Part shown: positions 22,324 to 36,000 of the stretch, in pieces
Layout of the letters: each line of letters starts with the position of its first letter
Position numbering within the stretch: the first letter of the stretch is position 1
Assembly: GCA_000727475.1 (NCBI GenBank)
Contig: KL647289.1
Span: 8,236,629-8,300,628 of the forward strand
From: Sarcocystis neurona
Lineage: Eukaryota > Apicomplexa > Conoidasida > Eucoccidiorida > Sarcocystidae
Length of the DNA: 64,000 nt
Reading direction: 5' to 3'
Position numbers and translations under genes: made by a program
The notes under the pieces: generated by a model
Told to the model about the DNA's origin: nothing
What the model saw: only the letters and a program-made list of their open reading frames with translations
The model's database searches: none

Positions 22324-25300
22324 CTATGAGGAGTCTCGCGTTTCTTCTGCTTCTGATACTGCTCTCCCTATGCTACTGCCTCCGCCACGCTGCCACTGCA
22401 TGCGTTTCTTCTCACGCGTCAGTGCTGCGGCTGCGCACCTGCTGCTGGTCTTGCTTTTAACGGTGCTGGTGCCCGGGCTGGTGCGGCAGGTGCAGTCCGA
22501 GGTCGCTGCTGGGGAGTTGCTGCCGCGCCTGGCTCCTGCTGCTGCAGAGGGACGACGGTGGACGGGCTCTTTCTGCTTTTGTTTTCTGCTCCATCTTCCC
22601 GTCACTGCAGCTTCAGACAGCACGGGAGCTGTAGCGCCTCTGCTGCTGCCTGCTGTGACCCCTGCAGGCATAGTGTTGCTGCAGCTCGGTTCTGAGCGGG
22701 TCCCGTCGTCTGCAGTGGGTTCTTTTTTGGCAGCCTCGCTTGCCAGCAGCAGACACTGCTCAGCAAGAGCAGGGCGCGCAGCAGCAACCCGCGCAACAAC
22801 GCAGACAGCACCGTTGCTGCAATTTCCTTCTCCTTCTCCTGCTGCTGCTGGCGGAGATCCTGGTGGTGGATGAACCAGACCACCCGCTGCACCACAGGAA
22901 GCTTTCGTTGTCGACCGACGTGCTGCCAGTTGTTTCCCTTCTGCTGCTGCAGCAGGCCTGAGCTGTGGAGGTGGGCTGCTGCGTAGACTACTTTCACCGA
23001 GGAGCCGGCCGCCCCAACGAGTGCTCCTCTTGCAGCTGCTGCTGCTGCTGCCGCTGCGCCTGCTGTTCCGACTTGACGCAGCAGCAGCAGCAGGTGCAGC
23101 AGCAAGAGGAGCAGGAGAAGGAGGGAAGGAAGAAGAGGGGGCATACACAGAAGCAGCAGCAGGACGGCGATGCATTTCTTCTAGCGACTGCCCCTTTCCT
23201 TCGGGAACCATAAAAATGACGAAGAGCAGAGAGAAAACATTCAAAAAGGCCAAAAAACCGAATGTGCCTGCAGCACACCGCAGCAGCAGCAGCAAAACAC
23301 AAGCAGCGGAAATGTACGCAGATACACACTCGCGGTGGCGACCGCAGCGCCACCCCAAGAGAAGAAGCGGCAGCACCGTCAGCTAGCTACGCAGCAGCAA
23401 CAGCAGCAGCAGCAACAGCAGCAGCGGCAGTGATAGCGGCAGCAGCAACAGCATTGCCACCAACAGCGCCGGCAGGGGGAAGGGGGGAAGGCAGCAAGCG
23501 CAACACTTGGAGCGGCAGCAACAGCAGCACCCGCAGCAGCTCCGAGTAGCGGCAGCAACAGCAGCAGCGGTAGCAACACTCGCAGCGGCAGCAACACCAG
23601 CAGCGGTAGCGAAAGCAGCAGCGGCAGCAACCCGGAGCAACGGCAGCAACCCGAAGCAATGGCAGCAGTGGTTGTTGCGGCAGGGTAGAGAGGCGTACCA
23701 GGAATCGAAATGAGAGTGAAGAGCGGTTCAAGAGAGTACTGTAGGACGAAGGAGAGCAGCCAGAAGGTCATAATCGTAAGACCCATGCCGAGACCTCGCA
23801 CGGCTGTGGGCAGCACCTGCAACGGCAAGAGAGAAGGAGCGGCAGCAGCGCGCGACACGCGTCAGCAATATTCGCATCGCAACAGCATCCCACATGCACC
23901 GCATAACTTATAGGCGCAGACCAGCAGCAGCAGCAGCCCCCACACGTCAACATCAAGAGGCAGACCACAAGCACGAACGGCAGCGGGCCCCACAGGCAAC
24001 GACAGCAGCAGAGAGTCTGTGCCGGCAGCGCGGCAAGGCAGACGACAGGCAGAAGCAGCACCAGGCAGCGGCAACACCCGTAACATGTGAGCAGCACCAG
24101 CAGTGCCTCACAGGGCGGTGCAATTATAACAGCACGCATACATCAGGGGCAATACACCGCAGCAAGGAGAACAGCAGCTACACGCACCAGCAACGCGTGT
24201 GCAGCGGCACGAACACAGCAGCAACGGCCACCTGGCAGCAACGAGCATCCACCAGCAACACGCGTGCAGCAGCAACAGGGCTGCAGCAGGAACAGCGTGG
24301 CAGCAGCAATGGGGGCACCTTGGCAGCAACACGCTTGCAGCACCAAGAACGCAGCGGCAACGAGCACCTAGCAGCAACACTTACGCAGCACCAACATGCA
24401 TGCAGCAGCCCCAAGTATCCAGCAGCAACATGCATGCAGCAACAGGAAGCACGCAGCAGCAACGAGCGTGTGGTGGCAACGAGCACGTGGCAGCAACGAG
24501 CACGTGGCAGCAACAAGCATGTGGTGGCAATAAGCATGCGGCAACAACGACCACGCGGGAGCAGCAAGCACGCAGCAAAAAGGACAGACGCACAAACGCA
24601 GCTGGGCAGCAGCGCAGCAGCGCGCGCCAGGCTGCTACGTAGCTGCGGAAGCAACTTTCAATTCCCCTCCGAGGATGCGCTACCACCGACACGCGCTTGC
24701 TGCAGCTGCTGTAGCAGCACAAAGCACGCCGCCGCCGCAGCAGCAGTGACTGCACCAGGGGGCCTCATTCTTGCTTTTCCTCAGCAGCAGTTCGCACGCA
24801 GAAGGGGTCGGCTTCACGTTTTTGCAGCAGCAACTGCGCACCACGTGCAGCAGCAAGGCGCCTCCTTCGCACGAGAGCACGGCAGCGCATGCAGGTGTGC
24901 TGCAGCACCGCAGCCCTACTCCAACACTAGCTGCAGCGGTGACATATAGACGTAGAAGAACTCCGAGGTCTGCACGCAGCATTAGCTGGCGCCTTACGGC
25001 CAGTCCCCCATACTCGCACGCAGCTAATAGCAGACAGATGGGCAGCGGCCGCAGTGAGCAGCAGCCGGGGGACGTTTTGCGTAGCCACAGAAGCAGCACT
25101 CGTGGCTCGGCATTGGCGCAGGCATGTGCAGGAGCAGTAGCAGCAGCAGCTACAGTTCCTGCTCACGCGTACCGTCAGCCCCTGCAACGGTGCCAGCAGC
25201 AGCAGACGCGAGGCGAACGAGCGGCCCAGCAGCACCAGATAAGGAGAAGCACGAGCAGCAGCGGAACAGAGAGCGGCCAAACGCAGCAGCACCAGTAAAT

Positions 25301-26989
25301 GCAGCCGCGAAGAAAGCAAACCGCAGCAGCAGCGTTGAGGCACCGGTAGAAATGCATGCGCAAGAGAGACAGGGATGGCTGCTGTGGCTGCAACAGACGC
25401 ACACGCAGAACACCCCTCACAGACCAGGGACATCGGCAACAGGGCAGCAGTCACAGAAGCACGTGCAGCGGCGGGAAGAGTAGCAGCAGGAAGAGCAGCA
25501 GGAGGAAAAGGAGCAGCAGGCGCAGAGCAGCAACTGGCGCGGAGCAGCAACTGGCGCAGAGCAGCAACAAGCGCAGAGCAGCAACAGGCGCGGGGCAGCA
25601 GCAGGCGCAGAGACGGGGGAGGAGGCGGAGGAGGTGGAGGACGAGGAGGAGCGGCAGCAGTGACAGAAGCAAGAGAATTCATTGCAGCAGAACGAGAGGA
25701 GGAGGAAGAGCAGCAGCAGGGGGTGTTCCTGGGAGTGACTGACTTCACTGGCAACAACAAACATCAGCGCCGCCCAGCTGCAGTTCCAGCAGAATATATA
25801 AATCAGCAACGAGACGATAAGCAGCCAGGTTGCCGCAGCGCCTTGTGCTGTCGATGCTGCACTGTGAAAATCCACGCCGGTCTTGCCTTGCATCACAAAG
25901 CCCGTCTGATCACAGCAGCAGCAGCAACAAACTTCAGTTTACATGACTGCTTGCAGCGTTGCCTGATATTCACACACACACACATATACACAGAGATGTA
26001 CAGAGATACATAACCTAAGTAACATCATTTCACTGACTCTGTTTGTCTCTCTCTCTCTCTATACACATATATATGGATAAAGCTATATATATATATATGC
26101 ATACACACGTATAAACACCTATATATATACATATATATACACACACAGAGACGCACACAGATATATAATCTAAATTAGAAGGAACATCACTTCATTGACT
26201 CAACCTGTCTCTCTCTGTCTCTTCCTCTATATACATGGATAAAGGTACATATATATATACACACACACATATGACATATATATATACAGACACAGATATA
26301 TATACATACACATATACATACATATATACACAGAGATGTGCAGAGATATATAATATAGAAGGTAGACTACGGGAGAGGTCATTTCACTGAATGTTTCTCT
26401 CTCCATATGTAGATACAGATACGTCCACAAATATGTGTATATACATATATACACACATCTGTATAGCCATATGCATATATATGGGTGAGAGAACACGAGC
26501 TCTTCCCCCTCAAGCCGAAGCCAAAATGTTGGCCAGCACGGTTGTGACGACATTACAACCCACCAATATTATCTACACATGCAAAATATACGTCCTGTAC
26601 ACACAATTACTCAATTTACACACATACACATATACGCATGCATACACATACACATACATATATATACATACACAAACATATACATATATATATGTACATA
26701 TATAAATATATAGATATATACAGTAAACACACATATATATACACACGTATACGTAAATTTGTTGACTTAACGCTCGTAGGTGACTACTTTGGAGAGTTGA
26801 AAAGCTTGATAGCTCTCTCTATCTCTAGATATATATATGTATATTGACTTTGGCATACAGCAAATATATACAAGAGAACTGCGTAGAACGAATACCTATT
26901 TACGTGTACGTACTGGTTCAAACCTTGTACACCATTAATGGCACGTAGAGGACTCCGTACACTCGCAAAGCTTCACAGATATATCCATC

Positions 26990-27020
<31 letters not shown>

Positions 27021-30000
27021 CATACATTTGAGATACAGCCAATATATATGGCGAATAAACGCCTAGGACGTCGTATGAGAGATACCACGTATAACATACA
27101 CCAATACATGTAGATATATTCTTTGTAGCTTGTAGGTGACTCTCTGCTACACGCAGGTGTGTGCAACAGGCGCATGCAAAGCTAAAGCGACACATATAAC
27201 ACCCCCACGGGCGCAGCAGCTTCGTCACAGCAGCAGAAGAGCATGTCTTGGTTATATTGCTGCTGTTTCTGTCTGCATGAAGAGAGCGCCGCGCCTTCTC
27301 CTCTGCGTGCTGTTCGCTGAAACGTTCCGCTCTGACTCCTGTAGACCGGAGGACAATCCATCAGCAGCACGACTGCTGTCCGCGACCCTCCCCCTATGTA
27401 TCACATAAATATATATATATATCTTTACTGGTAGTTTTATGCACATATATGTACATATATATAAATACATATGTATACATATACGTTGATAATGTATATA
27501 TAGATGTAGATATATATATTCACGTATAAATATATTCATATATGTATATATATACACGTATGTATGTGTGCGTGGATCCACTCGGAGAGAAAGAGGTGCA
27601 CGTATCCATATATATGTGGCTACGCCAGCAGACTTCCATAACGGAAATTTGGTGTGCGCGTGCTTGCGCACCTCTACACATACTTCCACACACACAAAAT
27701 ATACACGTATAGACATATATACATATATATATATAGAGAGAGAGTATGTGTGTCTATGTGTGTGAGACAGAGGGAACACAGAAAGACGAGAAACGAGAAA
27801 TACAGGGGGCGGGAGGGTACACAAACATACAAGTATATCAGACAGAGCCAGCAGCAAAGATATAGAGAGGGAAATAGCGGGAAGGGGAAGACCGAAGGGA
27901 GAGACAAACGCAGAGCGAAGAAGACGACGGAGGGGTCGCCCTCAGCGCCGCAGCAGCAGCGGAACGGGCAGCCAAACAGAAGACTCATGCCGGCCCGCAG
28001 ATACACATGCAACCACGGCTCACGGAAGTATAGCTAGAGCTTCATAGCACGTCTCTCCTGGCCGAAGAAAATTCGTCCGAAATACTCTGTTCAGCAGGTA
28101 AAAGGCAACGAAGACACATGGACAGAGAAAGCATATGAGGAGAAGATAGCTCCATGTAGAAAAACTGCAACAACATTTACTGTATACACGTCCAACACAA
28201 CATATATATATATACATATATATACACATGATGTTGAAGAGCCAATAATATATATACATATATATATATATGTAAACGTAGCAACACCACGTACATGTGT
28301 ATATATATTTGAGAATCGAATATAATATAGTCAGCAACTACCCTATACATCCACCTGTTTCTACATAATGCCGTGCAAGGATATATGAAGCAATGGATAC
28401 GAAGCGGTCATTGCACGGTCTACAACGAGACAGGTATGTGCCTGCGTGCGTCTTCTATGTTTTGATGGAGATAGACACAAGAGGACATACGGGGAGTCTG
28501 CAAATATACGTCCAGGAGTTCATCGATTTGTATGTAGAGAGACACAGAGAGGAAAGACAGAGTGGCGGCACTTACTAGCATCAGAAGGTGACAAATGAGA
28601 GTGCCGCTACTGCCCACCAGGAGCAGGAGCCGTCTGCCGGCGCGGTCTACCAACACCAGGCATGCCAACACTCCTAGAAACTGCATGCGGAAATCAAACA
28701 AACCCACAGCAGCAGCACTGCAGCATACGAACAACGGCCAAGCAATGCCGCAGCAGCACTGTGGTGCAGCAGCGCTGCAGCATACGGGCAGCAAAAAGCA
28801 GCGCAGCAGCTGCAAAGCAGCGCGGCCCAGCCTCACCAGTGCGGCACCGCAGCAGCAGCATCGCACAGCAGCACAGCAGAGCAGCAGCGGCAGAGCACAG
28901 CAAGAGCCTGGCAGCAGCACAGTAGCGTCGCAGCACAGCAACGGCAGGAGGGCAGCAGCAGAGCAGCAGGGCAGCAGCACCCATTTTCTCCACGAAGTGG
29001 CAGTGTAGGCGCAGCAGCGGAAAGTCGGCAGGAGCAGCGGCAGGAGCGAAGGGAAAAGGAAGAAGGGGAGAGGCAGGAGGCTGAGGAGAGTCTCACTGAC
29101 TTTGACGACTCCGACGCCGACCCCAGCAAGGAGAGGGTTCCGGACGCCGGCGAGCTGAAAAATATCAATGCTGAAGTAGATGACGCTGTTCGCTGCAGTG
29201 AAATTCTGTGCCACCGCGCAGCCCACTGCGATGAGCAGCGTCCTCCTGTGCTGCTGCAGCAGCTGCCATTTCTGCAGCACAGCAGTAATAACGTCGCAAG
29301 GGCAGAAGGCCTGACGCGCGACCTCCGACACACACACGCGGAGAAGAAACTCGGCAGAAAGACGCTCTGCACCTCCGCATCTGTGAGTCTGTGCGTATGC
29401 CCGTGTCTGTGTAAACAAGTCTCTCTCTCATTTGTTTATAGTGGGCATAGAGATTGGCATACGCGCGAATATATATACGTATATATACACGTATACAGCT
29501 GTATACAGACGTACATATATATGTACACACGTACGCGGCTATGAGCAGCTTCCTCCTTAACCCACCCTCGGTGGAGACGTGTGCACAGACAAAAAGCAAC
29601 AAAAGACGTCTTCTCTGTATATACAGACAAATACCCACAGACAGAAAAGCCTATATATATGTGTCACGTATAGATATATATGTATACAAACATACGCTTA
29701 TGTCGATTATATATATATATATCCACACATCTGCAGAGTAATCTTCAGCAGAGAAATAGGAGAACTTTCTATGAAACACCGCGCGATGCTTTGGGCCAGA
29801 CTCACTCTCTTCCACCGTTGAGCTGCGGAGGTGTAGAAATTTTCCGTCTTGGGCAGAGAGAGTCCATGCAGCACTTTCTGTCCCTGCCCGCCAACACACG
29901 CTGTTCTCCAGGCGTGGGGTGTTGCATCTGCTCTGCTGCTGCTGCGGACGATAATGCCGCTGCTGCCGAGGCTGCTGCTACGGCGGACGCCAACACTGCT

Positions 30001-33000
30001 GTGCGGCGCGTTGGTCGCGCCGGTACTGTCCTGCTCACTGCTGCTGCTACTGCTGCTGCCTCTTCGACGAAGACGCGTCCGCCTGCTGCTGCTGCTGTTG
30101 CTGTTGTCCTTGGCGCAGCTGCCGCAACAGCGAGACGCGCAGCCGCAGCAAATGTCCTTCGTCCCAGACATTCGCCGGCGGCTCTCGATCCGTTTGCTGC
30201 TCCTCTCCGCCGTCGTTCTTGCTGTTGCTCCCACCTCCCTCTCTCCCCCTGTTCCTCCTGCTGCCACAGCTTCTGTTGCTGCCACACCGTCTGCTGGTGC
30301 CACAGCGTCTGCTGCTGCTGCAGCTTCTGCTGCTGCTCCTTCTCCTGCCTCGGCTCGTGCATGTGCGAGTGGGTAGACTGCTGCGCTCGCCCCCCGCGCG
30401 GCTGCGGCGCAGTCTTCCTTCAATTCTCGGATGACTGCTTCCACCTCGACTGCGTCGTGGTACCCTATTCTCTTCAAGGAGGCCCGGGCCCTGTCCTCGT
30501 CCCCCCGCAGAATAGCGAAGCGCGGGCTCTCTGGCAGAATCAGATATTCCCCAAGGATCTACCCAGGCACACAGCAGGAACGACGCGCTATTATGAGGCA
30601 GGAAAGCAAATGAAGAGACTAGCGCAACACCACCCAGACACACACACGCACAGACAACACGACGACCCTCTCTACAGAGACGTGTATATACACACACACA
30701 TATACATATATATATACATACATATGTATACTTTTATATCCATAAAGACGTATATGTGCACACCTACACACATAGGAAACATATATGTAGTAGGCATACA
30801 CACGCGCATGCGCGTAGGTCTACGTGGCCGTGGCCGCAAAATATATGGCTACGGGACGGATCACGGCCACACAGAGACGCAGTGGCTCACGAACACGCCT
30901 CCGTTGCTGTTGCAGAAATTTCCCTGAAGAAACGTAGTTGAAGAAAAGGCGACAGGCGGTGAGCTGCAGAGGAGTACTTCATATTCCGTTGAAAACGCGC
31001 AGGTCTCCACAGGCTCCTTCAAGCAGGGACGCGGCACCAGCAACGCCTACTCTCTGTCTCTCTCCAGGGGCGTCCTTCACACTTTTGTGTATACATATGT
31101 CTGTATGTGTGTCTGTATATATGTGTGTATATATGTGTATATATGTGCGTGTATATGTGTCTGTATATGTGTGCGTATATAGGTGTGTATATATGTGTCT
31201 GTGTATATATGTGTGTATATATATGTGTGTGTATATATGTATCTGCATATGTGTCTGTATATGTGTGCGTATAGAGGTGTGTATATATGTGTCTGTGTAT
31301 ATATGTGTGTACATATGTGTGTATATGTATGTGTGTGTATATATGTATATCTGTATATGTATATATATATGTGTGTTTATGTGTATGTGGAAGTATGTAT
31401 GTATGTCTGCGTATGCATGTATGTATATGCACGTGTATGCATGTATACGTATGTGTGCGGATATGTATGTGTATGTACGTGTATGTGTGTGTACCTACGT
31501 ATTCGTACATATGTATGTTTGTGTGTGAGCACGCATGGAAGTATGTGTACGTACGTGTGTATGTGTACGTACATACGTATGTACGTGTGTATGCATGTGT
31601 ATATATCGTATGTATGAATGTATGTGTACGTATGTATGTATGTATGTGTACGTGTGTATGTATGTGCGTATGTATGTGTGGGTTATATAACTTATGTATG
31701 TGTAAGTATGTATGTACATACGTCTGCCTATATGTGCGTATATGTATGCATGCATACGTACATGTATGTATGTATCTCTATAGGTACATATACATGTCTG
31801 ACCACCCGTATACATGCATGCATACGTGTACACGTGCAGATATGTATGGGAGATCAAGACGAATTATATAGAGAAAGGAAGAAAGAACGAGAAGAATAGC
31901 GAAGTGCAATAATAGACGTGTATGTACTGCACACATCAAGGGACATACGACCGGCAAGGAAGGTGCACACCAGCAGCAGCCTTTGCTCGAAAGTCCTGCT
32001 TGTGTGGAGAGAGACATGCACAGGGCCGTACATACGCCGGCATGTGTGAAAGATATGGAAGGAAAATAGACCTACACAGGCACACATGTATATATATGTG
32101 TAGCTGGATACATAGAGAAGAAGAGGAAGAGAGGCGTGGGCGCGCGAACCTGGACAGCAGCAACAATGCCTGCGAGGCCAAGAAGGTACCTCCACGTGTG
32201 CTCGCCGAAGATTGCTGCCATGGCGTAGGCAACGAGACATCCTTCACGCAGCAAAGGACACAAAGAGACGCAGAGCCTACTTGCAGCACAAGTGCAGTGC
32301 CAGCAACGAGAAGCACGCCCGTATACTACGTATACAGAGCTAACATATGGTGGCACACACATATATCTACCTATCTATACGTATACACATATAACACACG
32401 CACACACTTATCCATACACGCATATATATACATCTGCAGAGAAAACGAGGTGTGATACACGTACTCATACGCAGATACACACATAGAGAGAGAATAGGTA
32501 AAACTCATGAACACACAAACATACAAACATGTATAGATATACATATATTGCACACGCGCACATACATCCATATATATATATATATATACGTACACCTATA
32601 TATGTACATACATCTATATACGTAGAGAAGACTTAATATAGTACCCACACGCGTGGGACATATATATATATATATTTGTATGGGTAAGTACTCATGCATG
32701 CGCATATATTACATACGTACACATTCATCCACATATGTATATATATATACATATATATACGTAGAGAAGACCTAATATGATACATGTACTCACACGCGGA
32801 GGCACATATATATATATACATGTAAATATTCATGCATACGCTAACGTACAAACACACTTGGGTGTGTGTGTGTCCCCCTGTCTCTCTCTCTACATATATA
32901 TTATACTGTAGACATGTACTGATTTTGACAAATAAATACGTTCACAGGTGGATGCTGGTGGGACGATCTCTCTGTACACGTGTGCTGTTGCGAACGTGGA

Positions 33001-36000
33001 CACACAAATAGACAAACGCAGGTTGAAAGTGACGCGATTTCCCAACACAGAGAGAAATACGGACTTTAATATATACGTATATATATATATTCAAGAGAGA
33101 CAGCGGGGAAGAGAAATAAAAAGGAGTGTGTACCTTCCGGTGGACGCACATATACATACATGTACATTTATGTATTTGAGAAGAGAGACAGAGATAGAGA
33201 GAGAAACGTGTACACCAGTTATATCTTCGGGGAGACGGGGTATCCCCCTGGGGTGCCGCGGGAGAGACGGACAGCAGCTCCCAAAGCCATTTTTGCCTAT
33301 CCGTTGAACCATATACACATACACATACGCCTACAGATATCATTACACTATAGATATACTAGGACGAGTGATATACACATATTCAAAATACGCTGATGCA
33401 CGCCACAAACATATATATATCTGCCTTCTCCATTCGTATACCGACGTGCTTCCCCACCTGCACACGTCTCTGCTCTCCGCTGTGTATATAAATATATATG
33501 TATACGTACACGTCCATATCCACCTTCGTATCGATCTACCACCTTCCATATATGTCTATGTACATATCCACGTCCACCGCACGTGCACACGAATATGCAT
33601 CTGTCTTCATATGTACCTCTATACGTATGTACGAATACACACTTGGATCGTTGCATGTATCATAAACGGGTCCACAACAACCAGACTGAAGCTGCGTTTC
33701 TGGAACAGAGACGAGACGGAGACACGTGGCCAGAACCAGACACGTACGAACAGATACACGTAGACGTCCCCCTACACATAATCACAAAGCAGAGACACAC
33801 AAGCCTACCAGCTCTACTGGAGATATAGACGCACATACACTTTTTAAATCTCCCAATCCGTCTGTAGAAACGTCTCTCACCCACACGTATATAGAGAGAG
33901 GGGTGGGAAGACGACAGCGAGACACACACATGTTGATGTTCTGGTCGACCAGACGTACGTGTGATATATATATATATATATTTATGGAGACAGCTACATA
34001 CGTAGAAATACATGCGTGGTGGAGATAGAGAGGAAAGGACGGAGAGAGAAAAAAAGAGAGAAGAGAGAGCGCGACAGGGAGAAAGTGAAGTGCGGAGACG
34101 GCGACACATATGAGAAGCACAGAGAAAGCGATAGGGAGAGAGCAGCAGGCAGATTGCGACATATACGTATATATATATATATATTGCGACATATACGTGT
34201 ATATACATGTGTATATATATATATATATAGACAGCGAGAGACGGACAGAGAGAGAAGGAGACAGGGAGAGCAGCAGAGAGAGGGCAGGACGCAAGGAGAC
34301 GCCGAAAGAAAGGTCGTGAGCTAGTCGCGTATTTCCGTTGATGCCCTCCTGGTGGACTGACTCACCGAAGCACTGCGCGACCTCCTGACAAGCGACCAGC
34401 TGGCCACGGCGATCTGGCGGAGAAATTTCGCTTGTGTAGGTGGCGTAGACAACGAAGCCGGTGCCGACGCCTAACCCGACGATGAGTCTCCCGAGAAGCA
34501 TGAGCTGCGCGCATGCGGTCAGCACCACCAGCACACCACGGCGAATCAACTCGGGGGAAAGAAGGACGAGTCTTCATTTTTCCTCTTCTTCTTCTTCTTC
34601 GCATCTTCTTCTTCCTCCACAGACACAACGGGGGGCGCGTCACCCCCCCGCACGTATGCACCGGTGTCACGGGGAGGAAAAGACGAAAACGAGAAAATTT
34701 TGACTCTCTTTCGAACAGACCTTTTCGCACACAAGCACGCACGTTTAAAAGAGAAATGCGACCGAACCAGAGAGCGCGCCACTCCCAAGAAGTGCTCGAA
34801 GTGGCAGCGCCATCGATAACATCACGTACTGCAAGGCGTACACGCACAGACTGGGAGAAATTTAACACATACTTGTAAACACGTATATCTCTATAAATAT
34901 ATTCGTACACACGTACATATATATATATATACATACGCGTGTATAGGTAGGTATTTCTGCTTGTACACATGTGTGAACACATGGACACCTGAATAAATTC
35001 GTTCTTACACCTGTACATATATATATGTATGTAGACGCACACGTAGGTAGATATTTCTACTTGTGCACATACCTGTATAGATATAAACCTTTATAAACAT
35101 ATTTTTACACACACGTATATACTTACGTATCTACATACATATATGTATGGATATATGTGTATCCACTGCGACCCGGACGTGGTCGCTTTGGGGAGAAAGC
35201 AAGAAGATTTGCACGTGTGTGTGTGTGTGCACGTGCACGTGTGAAGAAATAACGTGAGGAGATGATGTTTTCTCGGAGGTGTAGTTGTTCATGTTGGGCT
35301 CCGTCGTCTTTGTCAAGCTCAAAGAATTTTTCCCAAGGAAGAGAAAGTTTCCATCCTTTTCGTCACAAACCATTTTGAAGTGACGGCAGTAACTTGTCAC
35401 CCTCGCGGATAAAAGCGAGAGTCCACTTCTACGTGGCGCTCCTTTCTTTCAACGGCCAGGCACACGCGCACGAATCTCATCCCTGTCCCTCTGATACGCC
35501 CATGTACACATTCTTCGCCCGTATTTCTATGTGTCACACAGATATTCTTTCAGCTGTATTTCCACGTGTCATACATACCTTTACGCACATATATGAGAAA
35601 CAAACAGACAGATAGAGACACGGGGAGAGAGAGACAGCGAAGTCGTCCGCCAGGAGATATCTGTGGGACAAGAAGTTCTTCTCGCCACGAGAATTCACCG
35701 TCAGCAGGTCTACGACAAGAGGATAAATGTGGGAAGGCCTGTCCGCGGGGAAAAAGTAGAATGCGAGCTATCAGCGCCTGGTTGTACTACAGGACAGGAG
35801 AATGAAGGAGATAAAAAAAGTAGACTGCGTGAACAAGTATCACCCTCCTGCTCTAACAGAGAAAAGGAGAAGCGAAGAGGAAGACAAAAAGTAGATGAAA
35901 AGCTCGCATCGCCGTCGATAATATAGAATAGGAGAAGTGAAGAAAATGTGGAATGTGTGGAAAGCTAGCATCATCGCTCTCTTCTCTTGCAGAACTCAAG

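Noticed and set aside
23920..24949. A 351-codon plus-strand Gln/Ala/Thr-rich frame
   Set aside because: It lies entirely within an intron of the minus-strand transporter and consists of CAG-derived repeat.
28020..28337. Hydrophobic minus-strand frame (SYLLLICFLCPCVFVAFYLL), considered as a transporter exon
   Set aside because: All twelve helices are already accounted for, exon 7 joins exon 8 in phase, and this frame lacks matching splice sites.
31183..31871. Overlapping Tyr/Val/Cys-rich frames of about 140-190 codons
   Set aside because: They are pure translation of the TGTATATA microsatellite.
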